Counted from the stretch's first letter, positions 1 through 6,277 are shown. The stretch: DNA of 7,226 bases from Clostridium sp. CAG:1219 (GCA_000433335.1 HF996773.1:1-7226), one strand, 5' to 3'. Notes: generated by a model from the sequence alone, not told the origin. Numbers and translations are program-made.

Positions 1-349
1 CTATTAATGTAAAAGGCATAATAAAAAAGTCGAAAATTTTTCTTGATATTTTTATTAAGTATAAAAATAGTTTTATAAATAACTTACTAAAAATAAAAAA
101 ATAAATAAAAATTCCTAAGAATATAGCAGCGAAAATGTAAAGTCTTATCTCACTATCTAGTAATAATAATATACCTAATATTAGAACAATAAATATAATA
201 AGAAAATATATTATATCTTGCAGCGTTACCACAAAAGTAGAAACCTTTTTGTTTTTTCTATATGCTCTAAAAAAATCAAAAATTATACCTATTATTCCAC
301 CAATTAAAACAAATTTTAAAAATTCTACTATATGACTTGAAAAAGGCAT
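1..349 (-). CDS. yabQ: Spore cortex biosynthesis protein YabQ (3' end cut by window)
   Basis: Reading the minus strand from an ATG at 349 gives 116 residues with no stop before the window edge, so the C-terminus is missing. The protein is very hydrophobic, with about three membrane segments (roughly residues 10-25, 45-64 and 70-95). It carries a DFFRAYR motif at residues 25-31 and an EIRLYIFAAIFLGIFIYF stretch at 67-84, both typical of the YabQ family. In Bacillus subtilis YabQ is a membrane protein of the forespore envelope needed for cortex formation. The start follows an AGAGGGGAT ribosome binding site and lies 15 bases after the yabP stop, so the two genes form an operon. The gene name rests on the motifs plus linkage to yabP. 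Its exact role in this organism is inferred. Confidence 0.85.
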   Translation of the reverse strand, partial: MPFSSHIVEFLKFVLIGGIIGIIFDFFRAYRKNKKVSTFVVTLQDIIYFLIIFIVLILGILLLLDSEIRLYIFAAIFLGIFIYFFIFSKLFIKLFLYLIKISRKIFDFFIMPFTLI

Positions 350-364
350 ATTATCCCCTCTACT

Positions 365-649
365 CTATTTGAATAGTTTATTCATAAATCCACTTTTTTT
401 ACTACTTACTACATCGCTATATGCTATAGCAGAAATTTGACCTTCAACTATAAGTTCATTGTTTTCAAGATTCAACTTATTCATTTTTAAGTCATCCCCC
501 TTTATAGTTATAATTCCAAGATCAGTTTGTGCTAACACTAGTTCATCATCAAAGCTGTGAATATCAACAACACCAGTGACAGAAAGCTTTTCCCTGTTTT
601 CTAAAATAAGATTTTGATTTGTAATTTTATTTATCTTTTTTTCTTCCAT
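365..649 (-). CDS. yabP: Sporulation protein YabP
   Basis: This 94-residue protein fits the YabP/YqfC family, with the usual order of motifs: LILENREKLSVTGV (residues 14-27), a short variable part, DLGIITIKGDDLKMNKL (43-59) and a late IVEGQISAIAYSD segment (67-79). The family is made in the mother cell during sporulation and is tied to spore coat/cortex assembly. YqfC looks similar, but the adjacent yabQ favours YabP. A GGAG ribosome binding site lies just upstream of the ATG. A separate transcription unit is likely because a terminator (741-779) ends the preceding operon. The 91-base gap in between holds only weak sigma-E-like matches, for example TATAAAAT (about 681-688) with ATATATT 16 bases upstream; that spacing is too long to call a promoter. 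Confidence 0.9.
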   Translation of the reverse strand: MEEKKINKITNQNLILENREKLSVTGVVDIHSFDDELVLAQTDLGIITIKGDDLKMNKLNLENNELIVEGQISAIAYSDVVSSKKSGFMNKLFK

Positions 650-740
650 TTTAAAAACTCCTTTTATCTTTTGGTATTTTATACCTCTTCTCTATAATTA
701 ATATATATTCCCGTGTTAAAAATATATTCAAAAAAATATA

Positions 741-779
741 AAAAAATACATATAATTTTTTCAAAACTATATGTATTTA
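741..779 (-). terminator. Rho-independent terminator after the TM2/DUF2752 operon
   Basis: An 11-base perfect inverted repeat (744-754 with 768-778) encloses a 13-base loop. On the minus strand the stem runs directly into seven T residues, and a second T run follows shortly after. The stem begins inside the TAA stop codon of the DUF2752 gene. It is AT-rich with only one G-C pair, so it is probably a weak or moderate terminator, but its position between two unrelated genes supports the call. Confidence 0.65.
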
Positions 780-1154
780 TATTCCTCTAAATATATTTAC
801 TATCATACTTATAATAAGTAATAAAATTATCGGTATTGCAAATTTTTCTAAAAACTTTAGTACTTTATTTTCCAATGTCTTCTTATCTAATACAATATCA
901 TATATAATTGACACAAAGCAAAAAATAAAAAATAGAAAAAGTGGAATTCCTAAAATATTATAATAAAATGCACCTATAAAATCAAAATTAATAATTCTAA
1001 AAAATGCTCTTGTCATACCACATCCAGGGCAAGGTATTTTAAACAAAATGTGAAACATACAAGGTATGCTAATAAATCCAAAATATATTAGCATACCTAT
1101 AGTTATACTTAATGTCAATATAAAAATTTTCTTAAGTCTGTTATTCATAAACAT
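777..1154 (-). CDS. DUF2752 family membrane protein
   Basis: The 125-residue product has the DUF2752 signature CPGCGMTRAF (residues 42-51), placed just after a first membrane helix (about 10-31). Two more helices follow (about 66-87 and 104-122). The two signature cysteines (C42, C45) could bind a metal or form a disulfide, but the biochemical function of the family is not known to me. The ATG at 1154 overlaps the stop of the preceding TM2 gene by one base (TAATG), indicating translational coupling. A second ATG at 1148 (MNNRL) is an equally plausible start two codons in, and neither has a strong ribosome binding site of its own. The gene is the last in its operon, and a terminator hairpin begins within its stop codon. 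Confidence 0.85.
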   Translation of the reverse strand: MFMNNRLKKIFILTLSITIGMLIYFGFISIPCMFHILFKIPCPGCGMTRAFFRIINFDFIGAFYYNILGIPLFLFFIFCFVSIIYDIVLDKKTLENKVLKFLEKFAIPIILLLIISMIVNIFRGI

Positions 1155-1642
1155 TAATCTTTAAGTAACTTTCCACTAGCATCCTTTGAATCTTTTGAAG
1201 AAAGTATCATGATTCCTTCAACAAGTCCCCAAATTGAAGATACTCCTGCTAAAGCACCACATGAAAGTATTGATATTAAAAGTTGAGCTACAGCCTTACC
1301 TATATATCCTAAATAGAAGTTATGAACTCCCAAAGCTCCGAAAAATATTCCAAAAAGTCCAGCTGCAAGTTTAGATTTTGTTGAATATTCTTGTTTATCT
1401 GAACTATATGAAGTTTGATAATTTGTATTATTTCCCTCTTGTGTACTTACCACCGTTATAGGTGTAGTTTCTGTATTTACATCAGGTTCTACAACCTCAT
1501 TAGTAGTTTTCTCTACCTCTTCTATATTTTCAACTTTTTCAATAACTTCTTCTTTTTTTTCTAAATTTTCTTCTACCATTGCTCCACAAGAGCTGCAAAA
1601 TTTTCCAGATTTAATTTCATTTCCACAATTAGTACAAAACAC
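1154..1642 (-). CDS. Zinc-ribbon and TM2 domain membrane protein
   Basis: The 162-residue product has three parts. The N-terminal zinc ribbon has two CxxC knuckles (C3-C6 and C16-C19). A low-complexity Glu/Val/Thr-rich linker spans about residues 24-88. A C-terminal TM2 domain (about 90-150) contains the typical AAGLFGIFFGALGVHNFYLG stretch followed by a second helix with GLVEGI. TM2 proteins are small two-helix membrane proteins with no single established role, and the zinc ribbon would face the cytoplasm if the linker is cytosolic. The start is a GTG at 1642: the zinc ribbon begins immediately after it, and a GGGGG ribosome binding site sits 7 bases upstream. It is the first gene of a pair with the DUF2752 gene and has its own promoter. 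Confidence 0.85.
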   Translation of the reverse strand: MFCTNCGNEIKSGKFCSSCGAMVEENLEKKEEVIEKVENIEEVEKTTNEVVEPDVNTETTPITVVSTQEGNNTNYQTSYSSDKQEYSTKSKLAAGLFGIFFGALGVHNFYLGYIGKAVAQLLISILSCGALAGVSSIWGLVEGIMILSSKDSKDASGKLLKD

Positions 1643-1649
1643 ACTAATT

Positions 1650-1658
1650 CCCCCTTTT
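1650..1658 (-). promoter_or_regulatory. Ribosome binding site setting the GTG start of the TM2 gene
   Basis: On the minus strand AAAAGGGGG lies 7 bases before the GTG at 1642. No ATG in this frame sits nearby, so this site decides the start. Confidence 0.7.
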
Positions 1659-1663
1659 ATTTT

Positions 1664-1692
1664 AGTATACTACTTTATCTTATAAATTTCAA
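1664..1692 (-). promoter_or_regulatory. Sigma-A-type promoter of the TM2/DUF2752 operon
   Basis: On the minus strand TTGAAA (1687-1692) and TATACT (1664-1669) are separated by exactly 17 bases. This is a near-consensus housekeeping promoter filling the short gap behind the ppaC stop (1695). The -10 box lies inside a perfect 10-base palindrome, TAGTATACTA (1663-1672). That could be a regulator site but may be chance in AT-rich DNA. No terminator is visible between ppaC and this promoter, so read-through from the upstream operon is also likely. Confidence 0.7.
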
Positions 1693-1694
1693 TA

Positions 1695-2615
1695 TTATGC
1701 ATTCTTTGTCATAGGTGGTATTATTTGTTTCTTTCTTGAAATAACACCAGGTAAAAACACAAGATTATCTTCTAATTTTTTATCAAAAGCTTTTTCAAAT
1801 ATATCGCATCTATCTCCTAAAACTAAAGCCTCAGAATTACTATTTAATATATCTGTTATTAAGAATGCAAAAATCCCTAAACCTCTATTAGAGATTTCTT
1901 TATTAATTTCTTCTGAAAGTTTGTCTTTACGTTTTAAAACTTCATCTATATCAACAGTATTAACTTGTGCTACTACTGCCTTAATATCACCAAGCATAAA
2001 TTCTTTTGCATCTAAATTTATTAAATCTTTTTCACTATAATCAGAAAGTGCAGTACCTGCTTTTAGCATATCAAGTCCATATTTTTCAATATCTACCCCA
2101 CAAATATCTGCTAAAGTTTTAGCCACTTCAACGTCCTTTGTAGTACAAGTAGGAGATTTGAAAAGTAAAGTATCAGATATAATTGCACTCATTAGAAGTC
2201 CTGCTATATTTTTATCGATCTCTACACCATTTTCAAGGTAAAGAGTATATATTATTGTAGCTGTACATCCTACAGGCTCTGCTCTATAGTATAGAGGCTC
2301 TGCAGTTTCAAATCCTTTTATTCTATGATGATCTATTACCATTTTTATATTTGCTTTTTCTATTCCACTAACACTTTGAGTAAATTCATTATGATCTACT
2401 AAAATAACACTTTGTCCCTCATTTACGCTTTCAATTTTTCTAATGTTATCAACTCCAAAATATTTAAGAACATACTCTGTTTCTTTATTTAGCTCTCCTA
2501 GTCTTACAGCTTCAACCTGTTTACCTAATTTACTCTTTAAATTTGCAAGACAAATACTTGAAATTATAGTATCTGTATCTGGACTTCTGTGTCCAAAAAT
2601 CAATGTTTTTTCCAT
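1695..2615 (-). CDS. ppaC: Manganese-dependent inorganic pyrophosphatase (family II, DHH)
   Basis: The 306-residue protein matches the family II pyrophosphatases, cytosolic enzymes that split pyrophosphate to two phosphates and so pull biosynthetic reactions forward. The DHH domain shows the metal ligands GHRSPDTDT (H9, D13, D15), VDH (D74), the DHH motif (D95-H96-H97) and SDT (D148). The C-terminal DHHA2 domain (about 190-300) ends with the substrate-binding SRKKQ motif (293-297). The length is that of the simple family II type, with no inserted CBS or DRTGG regulatory domains such as some clostridial enzymes carry. The ATG follows AAAGGAGAG at good spacing and lies 15 bases behind plsY, making it the third gene of the der operon. 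All expected catalytic residues are present. Confidence 0.95.
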   Translation of the reverse strand: MEKTLIFGHRSPDTDTIISSICLANLKSKLGKQVEAVRLGELNKETEYVLKYFGVDNIRKIESVNEGQSVILVDHNEFTQSVSGIEKANIKMVIDHHRIKGFETAEPLYYRAEPVGCTATIIYTLYLENGVEIDKNIAGLLMSAIISDTLLFKSPTCTTKDVEVAKTLADICGVDIEKYGLDMLKAGTALSDYSEKDLINLDAKEFMLGDIKAVVAQVNTVDIDEVLKRKDKLSEEINKEISNRGLGIFAFLITDILNSNSEALVLGDRCDIFEKAFDKKLEDNLVFLPGVISRKKQIIPPMTKNA

Positions 2616-2630
2616 ATAAAAATCTCTCCT

Positions 2631-3248
2631 TTACATTTTAAATATTTTTTCTTGTCTTTGACATATTCTTTTTATGTTGTTTCTATGCTTAAATAATATG
2701 ATAAACGTAATTATTGCAACTGGAATGGTATACTCAAAATCCATTACCAATATTAATATAAAATATAGTATTATTCCAAATAAAGTTGCAACAGAAGGTA
2801 TCCTTGTAAAAATATATACTAGTGCACAAACTATAATGCATACAACTGCACATCTATAATTTAGCAAAAGAGCTAGAGTAGTTGCAACTATTACACCTTT
2901 TCCACCTCTAAATCCATAATACACTGGAAAACAGTGTCCAAGTAATGCTCCAAGTATAAATGATGACATTAAATATCCTTCAAGTGATTCTCCAAACATT
3001 TTACTTATAAGAACTGATGCTTCAAAACTTACTAAAACTTTAGAAACATCTAGAATAACAACAACTGTTCCAAGTATTTTTCCAAGTACTCTCATAGCAT
3101 TTGCACTACCTGCATTTCCAGAACCAAGTTTTCTTATATCCTGTCCCGTTTTTTTCTTGCATATTATTATGGCAGGATTTATAGAACAAATTAAATAAGA
3201 TACTACAAAAGTAATAATTACAGATAATTTTAATATTTCTCTTATCAT
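2631..3248 (-). CDS. plsY: Acyl-phosphate:glycerol-3-phosphate acyltransferase PlsY
   Basis: The 205-residue integral membrane protein catalyses the first acylation in phospholipid synthesis, moving an acyl group from acyl-phosphate (made by PlsX) to glycerol-3-phosphate. The three family motifs are visible. Motif 1 is SGNAGSANAMRVLG (43-56), motif 2 is GHCFPVYYGFRGGKGV (104-119), and motif 3 is KHRNNIKR (187-194) with a glutamate at 200 where the usual GTE ends. Motif 1 has alanine where most homologues I know have threonine before the asparagine (GATN type). About five hydrophobic segments span the sequence. The ATG overlaps the der stop by one base (TAATG), so translation is coupled to der. 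Confidence 0.94.
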   Translation of the reverse strand: MIREILKLSVIITFVVSYLICSINPAIIICKKKTGQDIRKLGSGNAGSANAMRVLGKILGTVVVILDVSKVLVSFEASVLISKMFGESLEGYLMSSFILGALLGHCFPVYYGFRGGKGVIVATTLALLLNYRCAVVCIIVCALVYIFTRIPSVATLFGIILYFILILVMDFEYTIPVAIITFIILFKHRNNIKRICQRQEKIFKM

Positions 3249-4573
3249 TACTTTTCTTTTCTCCTTTCTCTTATTATAAAATGAAGTGGTGTACCCTTTA
3301 ATTCAAATTGTTTTCTCAAATGATTTTCAATATATCTTACATAAGAAAAATGCATAAGTTCTTTGTTATTTACAAATATTACAAATGTTGGCGGAGCAAT
3401 ACTCACTTGAGTCATATAATATACTTTTAGTCTTTTACCTTTATCTGAAGGTGGTTGAGTTATAAGTATTGCCTGAGACAATGTATCATTTAACATAGAA
3501 GTTGGTATTCTTAAATGATTAGCCCCGTAAACATTATTTATCATAGCAAACAAATTATTTACCCTCTGTCCTGTCAGGCTAGATATAAATAATATTGGAG
3601 CGTAATCAAGGTATGCGAGTTTCTGATATACTATTGCTCTATATTTTTCAAGTGTACCATTTTCTTTTTCAACTAAATCCCATTTATTTATTACAATAAT
3701 AACAGCCTTTCCGCTCTCATGCGCTATTCCAGCAATCTTTTCGTCTTGCTCTGTTACTCCCTCTGTTGCATCTATTATTAACAAACATACATCAGACTTT
3801 TCTATAGAGTTTTTTGCCTTTATTACTGAGTATTCTTCAAGTTCTTCATAGATCTTACTTTTTCTTCTTATACCAGCAGTATCAATAAATAAATACTTTC
3901 CTTCCTTATTTTCATAAAAAGTATTTACAGCATCTCTAGTAGTTCCTGCTATATCAGAAACAATTACACGTTCTTCTTTTAATATCTTATTTAAAAGTGA
4001 AGATTTTCCAGCATTAGGTTTTCCTATAATTGCTACCTTTTTTACATTCTTTTCCTCTTCAACTTCTGCAACATCACCAAAATTGTCATATATTGCGTCT
4101 AGCATTTCTCCAATTCCAAGCTTCTTACCAGCTGAAAGTGGAAGTGGATCTCCAATTCCAAGTTCATAAAACTCATAAATTTCTGGAGGGGGCGTCCCTA
4201 CTTTATCGCACTTGTTACATACTAAAATCACGGGCTTTTTAGTCTTTCTTAACATACTTGCAATTTCATGGTCTACATCAGTTACTCCAGCTTTTACATC
4301 GGTTAGAAAGACAATTACATCTGCCATATCCATAGCAAGACATGCTTGACGCCTCATTTGCTTTAAAATTATATCTTCTGATGATGCTTCAATACCACCA
4401 GTATCAATCATTTGAAATGTTGTTCCTCTCCATGAACAATCAGCATAAATTCTATCTCTTGTAACTCCTGGCGTATCTTTTACTATAGAGATTTTTTCAC
4501 CAGCTAGTGCGTTAAAAAGAGTAGACTTTCCAACATTGGGCCTTCCTACTATTGCAACGATTTTCTTATTCAA
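3248..4573 (-). CDS. der: Ribosome-assembly GTPase Der (EngA)
   Basis: Der is a cytosolic double GTPase required for maturation of the 50S ribosomal subunit. Two tandem G domains are clear. The first has GRPNVGKS (10-17), DTGG (57-60) and NKCD (120-123). The second has GKPNAGKSS (184-192), DTAG (231-234) and NKWD (296-299). A C-terminal KH-like domain follows (about 352-441, including the PPTFVIFVNNKELMHFSYVR region). I chose the TTG at 4573 as start. It gives 441 residues, the usual family length, begins four residues before the first beta strand, and follows AGGAGGG by 6 bases. The longer in-frame reading from 4684 would run through the promoter and add residues unlike the family. It is the first gene of the der-plsY-ppaC operon, overlapping plsY by one base. 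Confidence 0.96.
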   Translation of the reverse strand: MNKKIVAIVGRPNVGKSTLFNALAGEKISIVKDTPGVTRDRIYADCSWRGTTFQMIDTGGIEASSEDIILKQMRRQACLAMDMADVIVFLTDVKAGVTDVDHEIASMLRKTKKPVILVCNKCDKVGTPPPEIYEFYELGIGDPLPLSAGKKLGIGEMLDAIYDNFGDVAEVEEEKNVKKVAIIGKPNAGKSSLLNKILKEERVIVSDIAGTTRDAVNTFYENKEGKYLFIDTAGIRRKSKIYEELEEYSVIKAKNSIEKSDVCLLIIDATEGVTEQDEKIAGIAHESGKAVIIVINKWDLVEKENGTLEKYRAIVYQKLAYLDYAPILFISSLTGQRVNNLFAMINNVYGANHLRIPTSMLNDTLSQAILITQPPSDKGKRLKVYYMTQVSIAPPTFVIFVNNKELMHFSYVRYIENHLRKQFELKGTPLHFIIRERRKEK

Positions 4574-4579
4574 GGTTTT

Positions 4580-4586
4580 CCCTCCT
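4580..4586 (-). promoter_or_regulatory. Ribosome binding site setting the TTG start of der
   Basis: AGGAGGG on the minus strand lies 6 bases before the TTG at 4573, an almost perfect Shine-Dalgarno match at ideal spacing. It fixes the start against the upstream in-frame ATGs. Confidence 0.85.
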
Positions 4587-4610
4587 TTTTTTGTAATAAT
4601 CAACATAATT

Positions 4611-4639
4611 ATTTTAACATTTTTTGCGATAAATGTCAA
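4611..4639 (-). promoter_or_regulatory. Strong sigma-A promoter of der-plsY-ppaC
   Basis: On the minus strand a perfect TTGACA (4634-4639) is separated by 17 bases from TAAAAT (4611-4616). TG one base before the -10 gives an extended -10 element. Transcription would begin near 4604, leaving a leader of about 30 bases before the TTG start. Confidence 0.85.
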
Positions 4640-4646
4640 AATTTTA

Positions 4647-4675
4647 TTGATTTTTTTATTTTCAAAATATATAAT
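4647..4675 (+). promoter_or_regulatory. Sigma-A promoter of the CPWC thioredoxin-like gene
   Basis: TTGATT (4647-4652) and a perfect TATAAT (4670-4675) are spaced by 17 bases. Transcription would begin near 4682, giving a leader of only about 18 bases that starts at the ribosome binding site. The -35 box is 7 bases from the oppositely facing -35 of the der promoter, so the two promoters are back to back. Confidence 0.75.
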
Positions 4676-4699
4676 TCTAACCAAGAGGTATTTATATAA

Positions 4700-5437
4700 A
4701 TGAAAAAAAGATTTTTAATACTACTAATAGTTATACTAATATGTATTTTATTTCCGCTTGTTTATTACATAATTAATATTACAAGAGCGACAGATAGCAT
4801 TAATATTAATTTATCTTCACTTGATTCAAAAACTTTCAAATATGAATATGAATCCTTAAATGATACGTTAGACGAAAATGGTGAGTATAAATATATACCA
4901 ATTTCAATAGCAGAAAATAATAAATTTAAATATGTAAGCTACGAAAAACTAACATCTATTATAGAGGGAAAAACCGGAGTAATATATCTTGGATTTCCAG
5001 AGTGTCCTTGGTGCAGAAGAGTTCTCCCAATACTCTCAGACAGTTGTGAAAAATATAAATTTGATAGTATATATTACTATAATGCACTAGATATAAGGGA
5101 CGAGAAGCACTTAAATTCTTCAGGTGAAATTGTTGAGGACAAAGTCGGAGATGAAAAATATTATAAGTTAATTTCTCTACTTAAAGACTACATCGGTGAA
5201 TACAAAGGTTTAAATGATAGTAGTATTAAAAGAATTTATTTTCCTACAATAATATTTGTAAAAGATGGTGTTATCCTTGGAGTTCAAATATCAACCACTG
5301 ATTCTTACACCAATGCAAAAGAAGAAATGACATCAAGTCAGAAAAACGAATTAGAGCAAATTTTTGATTCTTACCTTGAAAAAATGTATGAAAAAATTCC
5401 AAATGATGAATGTAGTGACACTAAAGGAGGATGTTAA
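4700..5437 (+). CDS. Membrane-anchored thioredoxin-fold protein with CPWC active site
   Basis: The 245-residue product starts with a basic end and a long hydrophobic segment (about 4-26), a signal anchor without a lipobox or clear cleavage site. The rest should therefore lie outside the membrane. The thioredoxin-like part begins near residue 80. It shows VIYLGFPECPWCRR (94-107) with the active-site pair C102/C105, and FPT (181-183) with the likely cis-proline P182 before a beta strand and a DG turn. The YxGxPxCPxCR layout resembles the bacteriocin-transport-accessory branch of thioredoxin-like proteins in Firmicutes, but no bacteriocin genes are near. Further cysteines are C116 and, at the tail, C238 and C245. 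Between active site and cis-proline lies a long charged insert (about 132-178). It is probably an extracytoplasmic thiol-disulfide protein of unknown substrate. The ATG follows AAGAGGT by 10 bases. Confidence 0.82.
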   Translation: MKKRFLILLIVILICILFPLVYYIINITRATDSININLSSLDSKTFKYEYESLNDTLDENGEYKYIPISIAENNKFKYVSYEKLTSIIEGKTGVIYLGFPECPWCRRVLPILSDSCEKYKFDSIYYYNALDIRDEKHLNSSGEIVEDKVGDEKYYKLISLLKDYIGEYKGLNDSSIKRIYFPTIIFVKDGVILGVQISTTDSYTNAKEEMTSSQKNELEQIFDSYLEKMYEKIPNDECSDTKGGC

Positions 5438-5471
5438 AAAATAAAGCCAGTAGACATACTGACTTTATTTT
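5438..5471. terminator. Bidirectional terminator between convergent genes
   Basis: A 15-base stem (5438-5452 with 5457-5471) encloses a 4-base loop. There is one C-A mismatch (5447/5462) in the plus-strand RNA, which becomes a G-U wobble pair in the minus-strand RNA. T-rich tracts follow on both strands: the TTTTCATTTTATATTTTTT region on plus and six T residues on minus. It starts directly after the stop of the CPWC gene and ends 16 bases before the stop of the flavodoxin-like gene, so it serves both. Confidence 0.85.
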
Positions 5472-5487
5472 CATTTTATATTTTTTG

Positions 5488-6024
5488 TTACACTATAGCC
5501 CCTTCTATAAAATCATTTAATACTTTTACACTATCTTTTTTTACCTTTATGAGACTCACAGAGTTTACAGGATCAAGAAGTTTTTTCATATAATTTAATT
5601 CATCTTTAGAGTTCATCTGCCCACCAACAGAAATTATTGCCACGCTCTTATTTTGATATTTACTTGAAACCATAACCTCACACAAAGGTCTTGAAACTCT
5701 TTTCATATATATTGGTGTAATATAACAAATAAAATCAAAATTAGAATAATCATAAGAAGATTCCACTGAAGGAAAATTAACATGTACAGTATAGCCTTTT
5801 GAATTTAATTTTCTAACTACATTGTCTTTAACAATAGTAACACTATCATGTTTTGACGGAACGTATAGTACAAGCGCTTTTTTTTCATTATTACTTTCTC
5901 CAATGATTTCCTCATCTGGCTCAAACTCTCTATTTACTAAATATGTATATGATTTTAAAAATGCTAATATTAATATAAGAACTACTGCCACAACAATAAT
6001 TAAAATAACTGACAAAACACTCAC
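5488..6024 (-). CDS. Membrane-anchored flavodoxin-like protein
   Basis: The 178-residue product has an N-terminal membrane helix (about 4-24) and a cytosolic-looking alpha/beta domain (about 48-175). That domain has flavodoxin-like order: strand ALVLYVPS (50-57), helix, strand YTVHVNF (78-84), strand FDFICYITPIYMKRVSRPL (96-114) and strand KSVAIISVGGQ (126-136). The TPIY...SRPL part resembles the flavodoxin PvYxG..S.p segment. The loop after the first strand (PSKHDSVT) lacks the T/S-x-T-G-N-T phosphate loop, so FMN binding is doubtful. The gene is the last in the exoA operon and overlaps its neighbour by four bases (GTGA). The GTG start is uncertain: the only Shine-Dalgarno (AGAGGG, 6024-6029) abuts it, and suits a TTG at 6015 (three codons in) better. 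Confidence 0.7.
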   Translation of the reverse strand: MSVLSVILIIVVAVVLILILAFLKSYTYLVNREFEPDEEIIGESNNEKKALVLYVPSKHDSVTIVKDNVVRKLNSKGYTVHVNFPSVESSYDYSNFDFICYITPIYMKRVSRPLCEVMVSSKYQNKSVAIISVGGQMNSKDELNYMKKLLDPVNSVSLIKVKKDSVKVLNDFIEGAIV

Positions 6025-6275
6025 CCTCTACTTTTTTTCTTAATTTTCTTTATGCTCTTTTCATATTTTTCTATTTCTTCATTTATTTTCTTTGTATTTT
6101 TTTCATAATCTTTTTTTGTAAGAATACCATCAACAATATTAAGCATTAGTGCCACCAAAAATAGCACTATAGTAACGATTGGAGACGCATTAAAAATTGC
6201 TGTATAAATTGCTGATACCACAGCACCAAGAGAAAATATTATAACTACCCATTTTAAATAACTATTTCCAAACAT
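6021..6275 (-). CDS. Small two-helix membrane protein of unknown function
   Basis: I do not recognise a family for this 84-residue protein. Two hydrophobic segments (about residues 8-28 and 31-50) are separated by a short turn (NASP). They are followed by a highly charged, Lys/Glu-rich helix (about 53-84) that could form a coiled coil and should lie in the cytoplasm. The ATG follows GAGGTTTAATT; that GAGG lies inside the last codons of exoA, and the gap between the genes is only two bases. The downstream flavodoxin-like gene overlaps its stop. The tight packing makes an exoA operon clear and suggests the two membrane proteins are made together. Coding potential is supported by this packing and by the ordered hydrophobic/charged pattern. 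Confidence 0.75.
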   Translation of the reverse strand: MFGNSYLKWVVIIFSLGAVVSAIYTAIFNASPIVTIVLFLVALMLNIVDGILTKKDYEKNTKKINEEIEKYEKSIKKIKKKSRG

Positions 6276-6277
6276 AA

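Noticed and set aside
1663..1672. Palindrome TAGTATACTA as an operator over the TM2 promoter
   Set aside because: Ten bases of AT-rich palindrome overlapping a TATACT -10 box is expected by chance; there is no second copy or known regulator match.
2674..2859. Plus-strand open frame opposite plsY
   Set aside because: It is antisense to a well-supported gene, has no ribosome binding site of note, and its product resembles nothing; an AT-rich shadow frame.
4030..4242. Plus-strand open frame opposite der
   Set aside because: It is antisense to conserved Der G-domain sequence and its composition (Leu/His/Gln/Phe rich) is typical of a shadow frame.
4574..4684. In-frame extension of der upstream of the TTG, with possible ATG starts
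   Set aside because: It spans the strong der promoter and its Shine-Dalgarno, adds 37 residues unlike any Der N-terminus, and the TTG start gives the normal family length.
5822..6043. Plus-strand open frame opposite the flavodoxin-like gene
   Set aside because: It is antisense across two overlapping genes of an operon and shows no motif.
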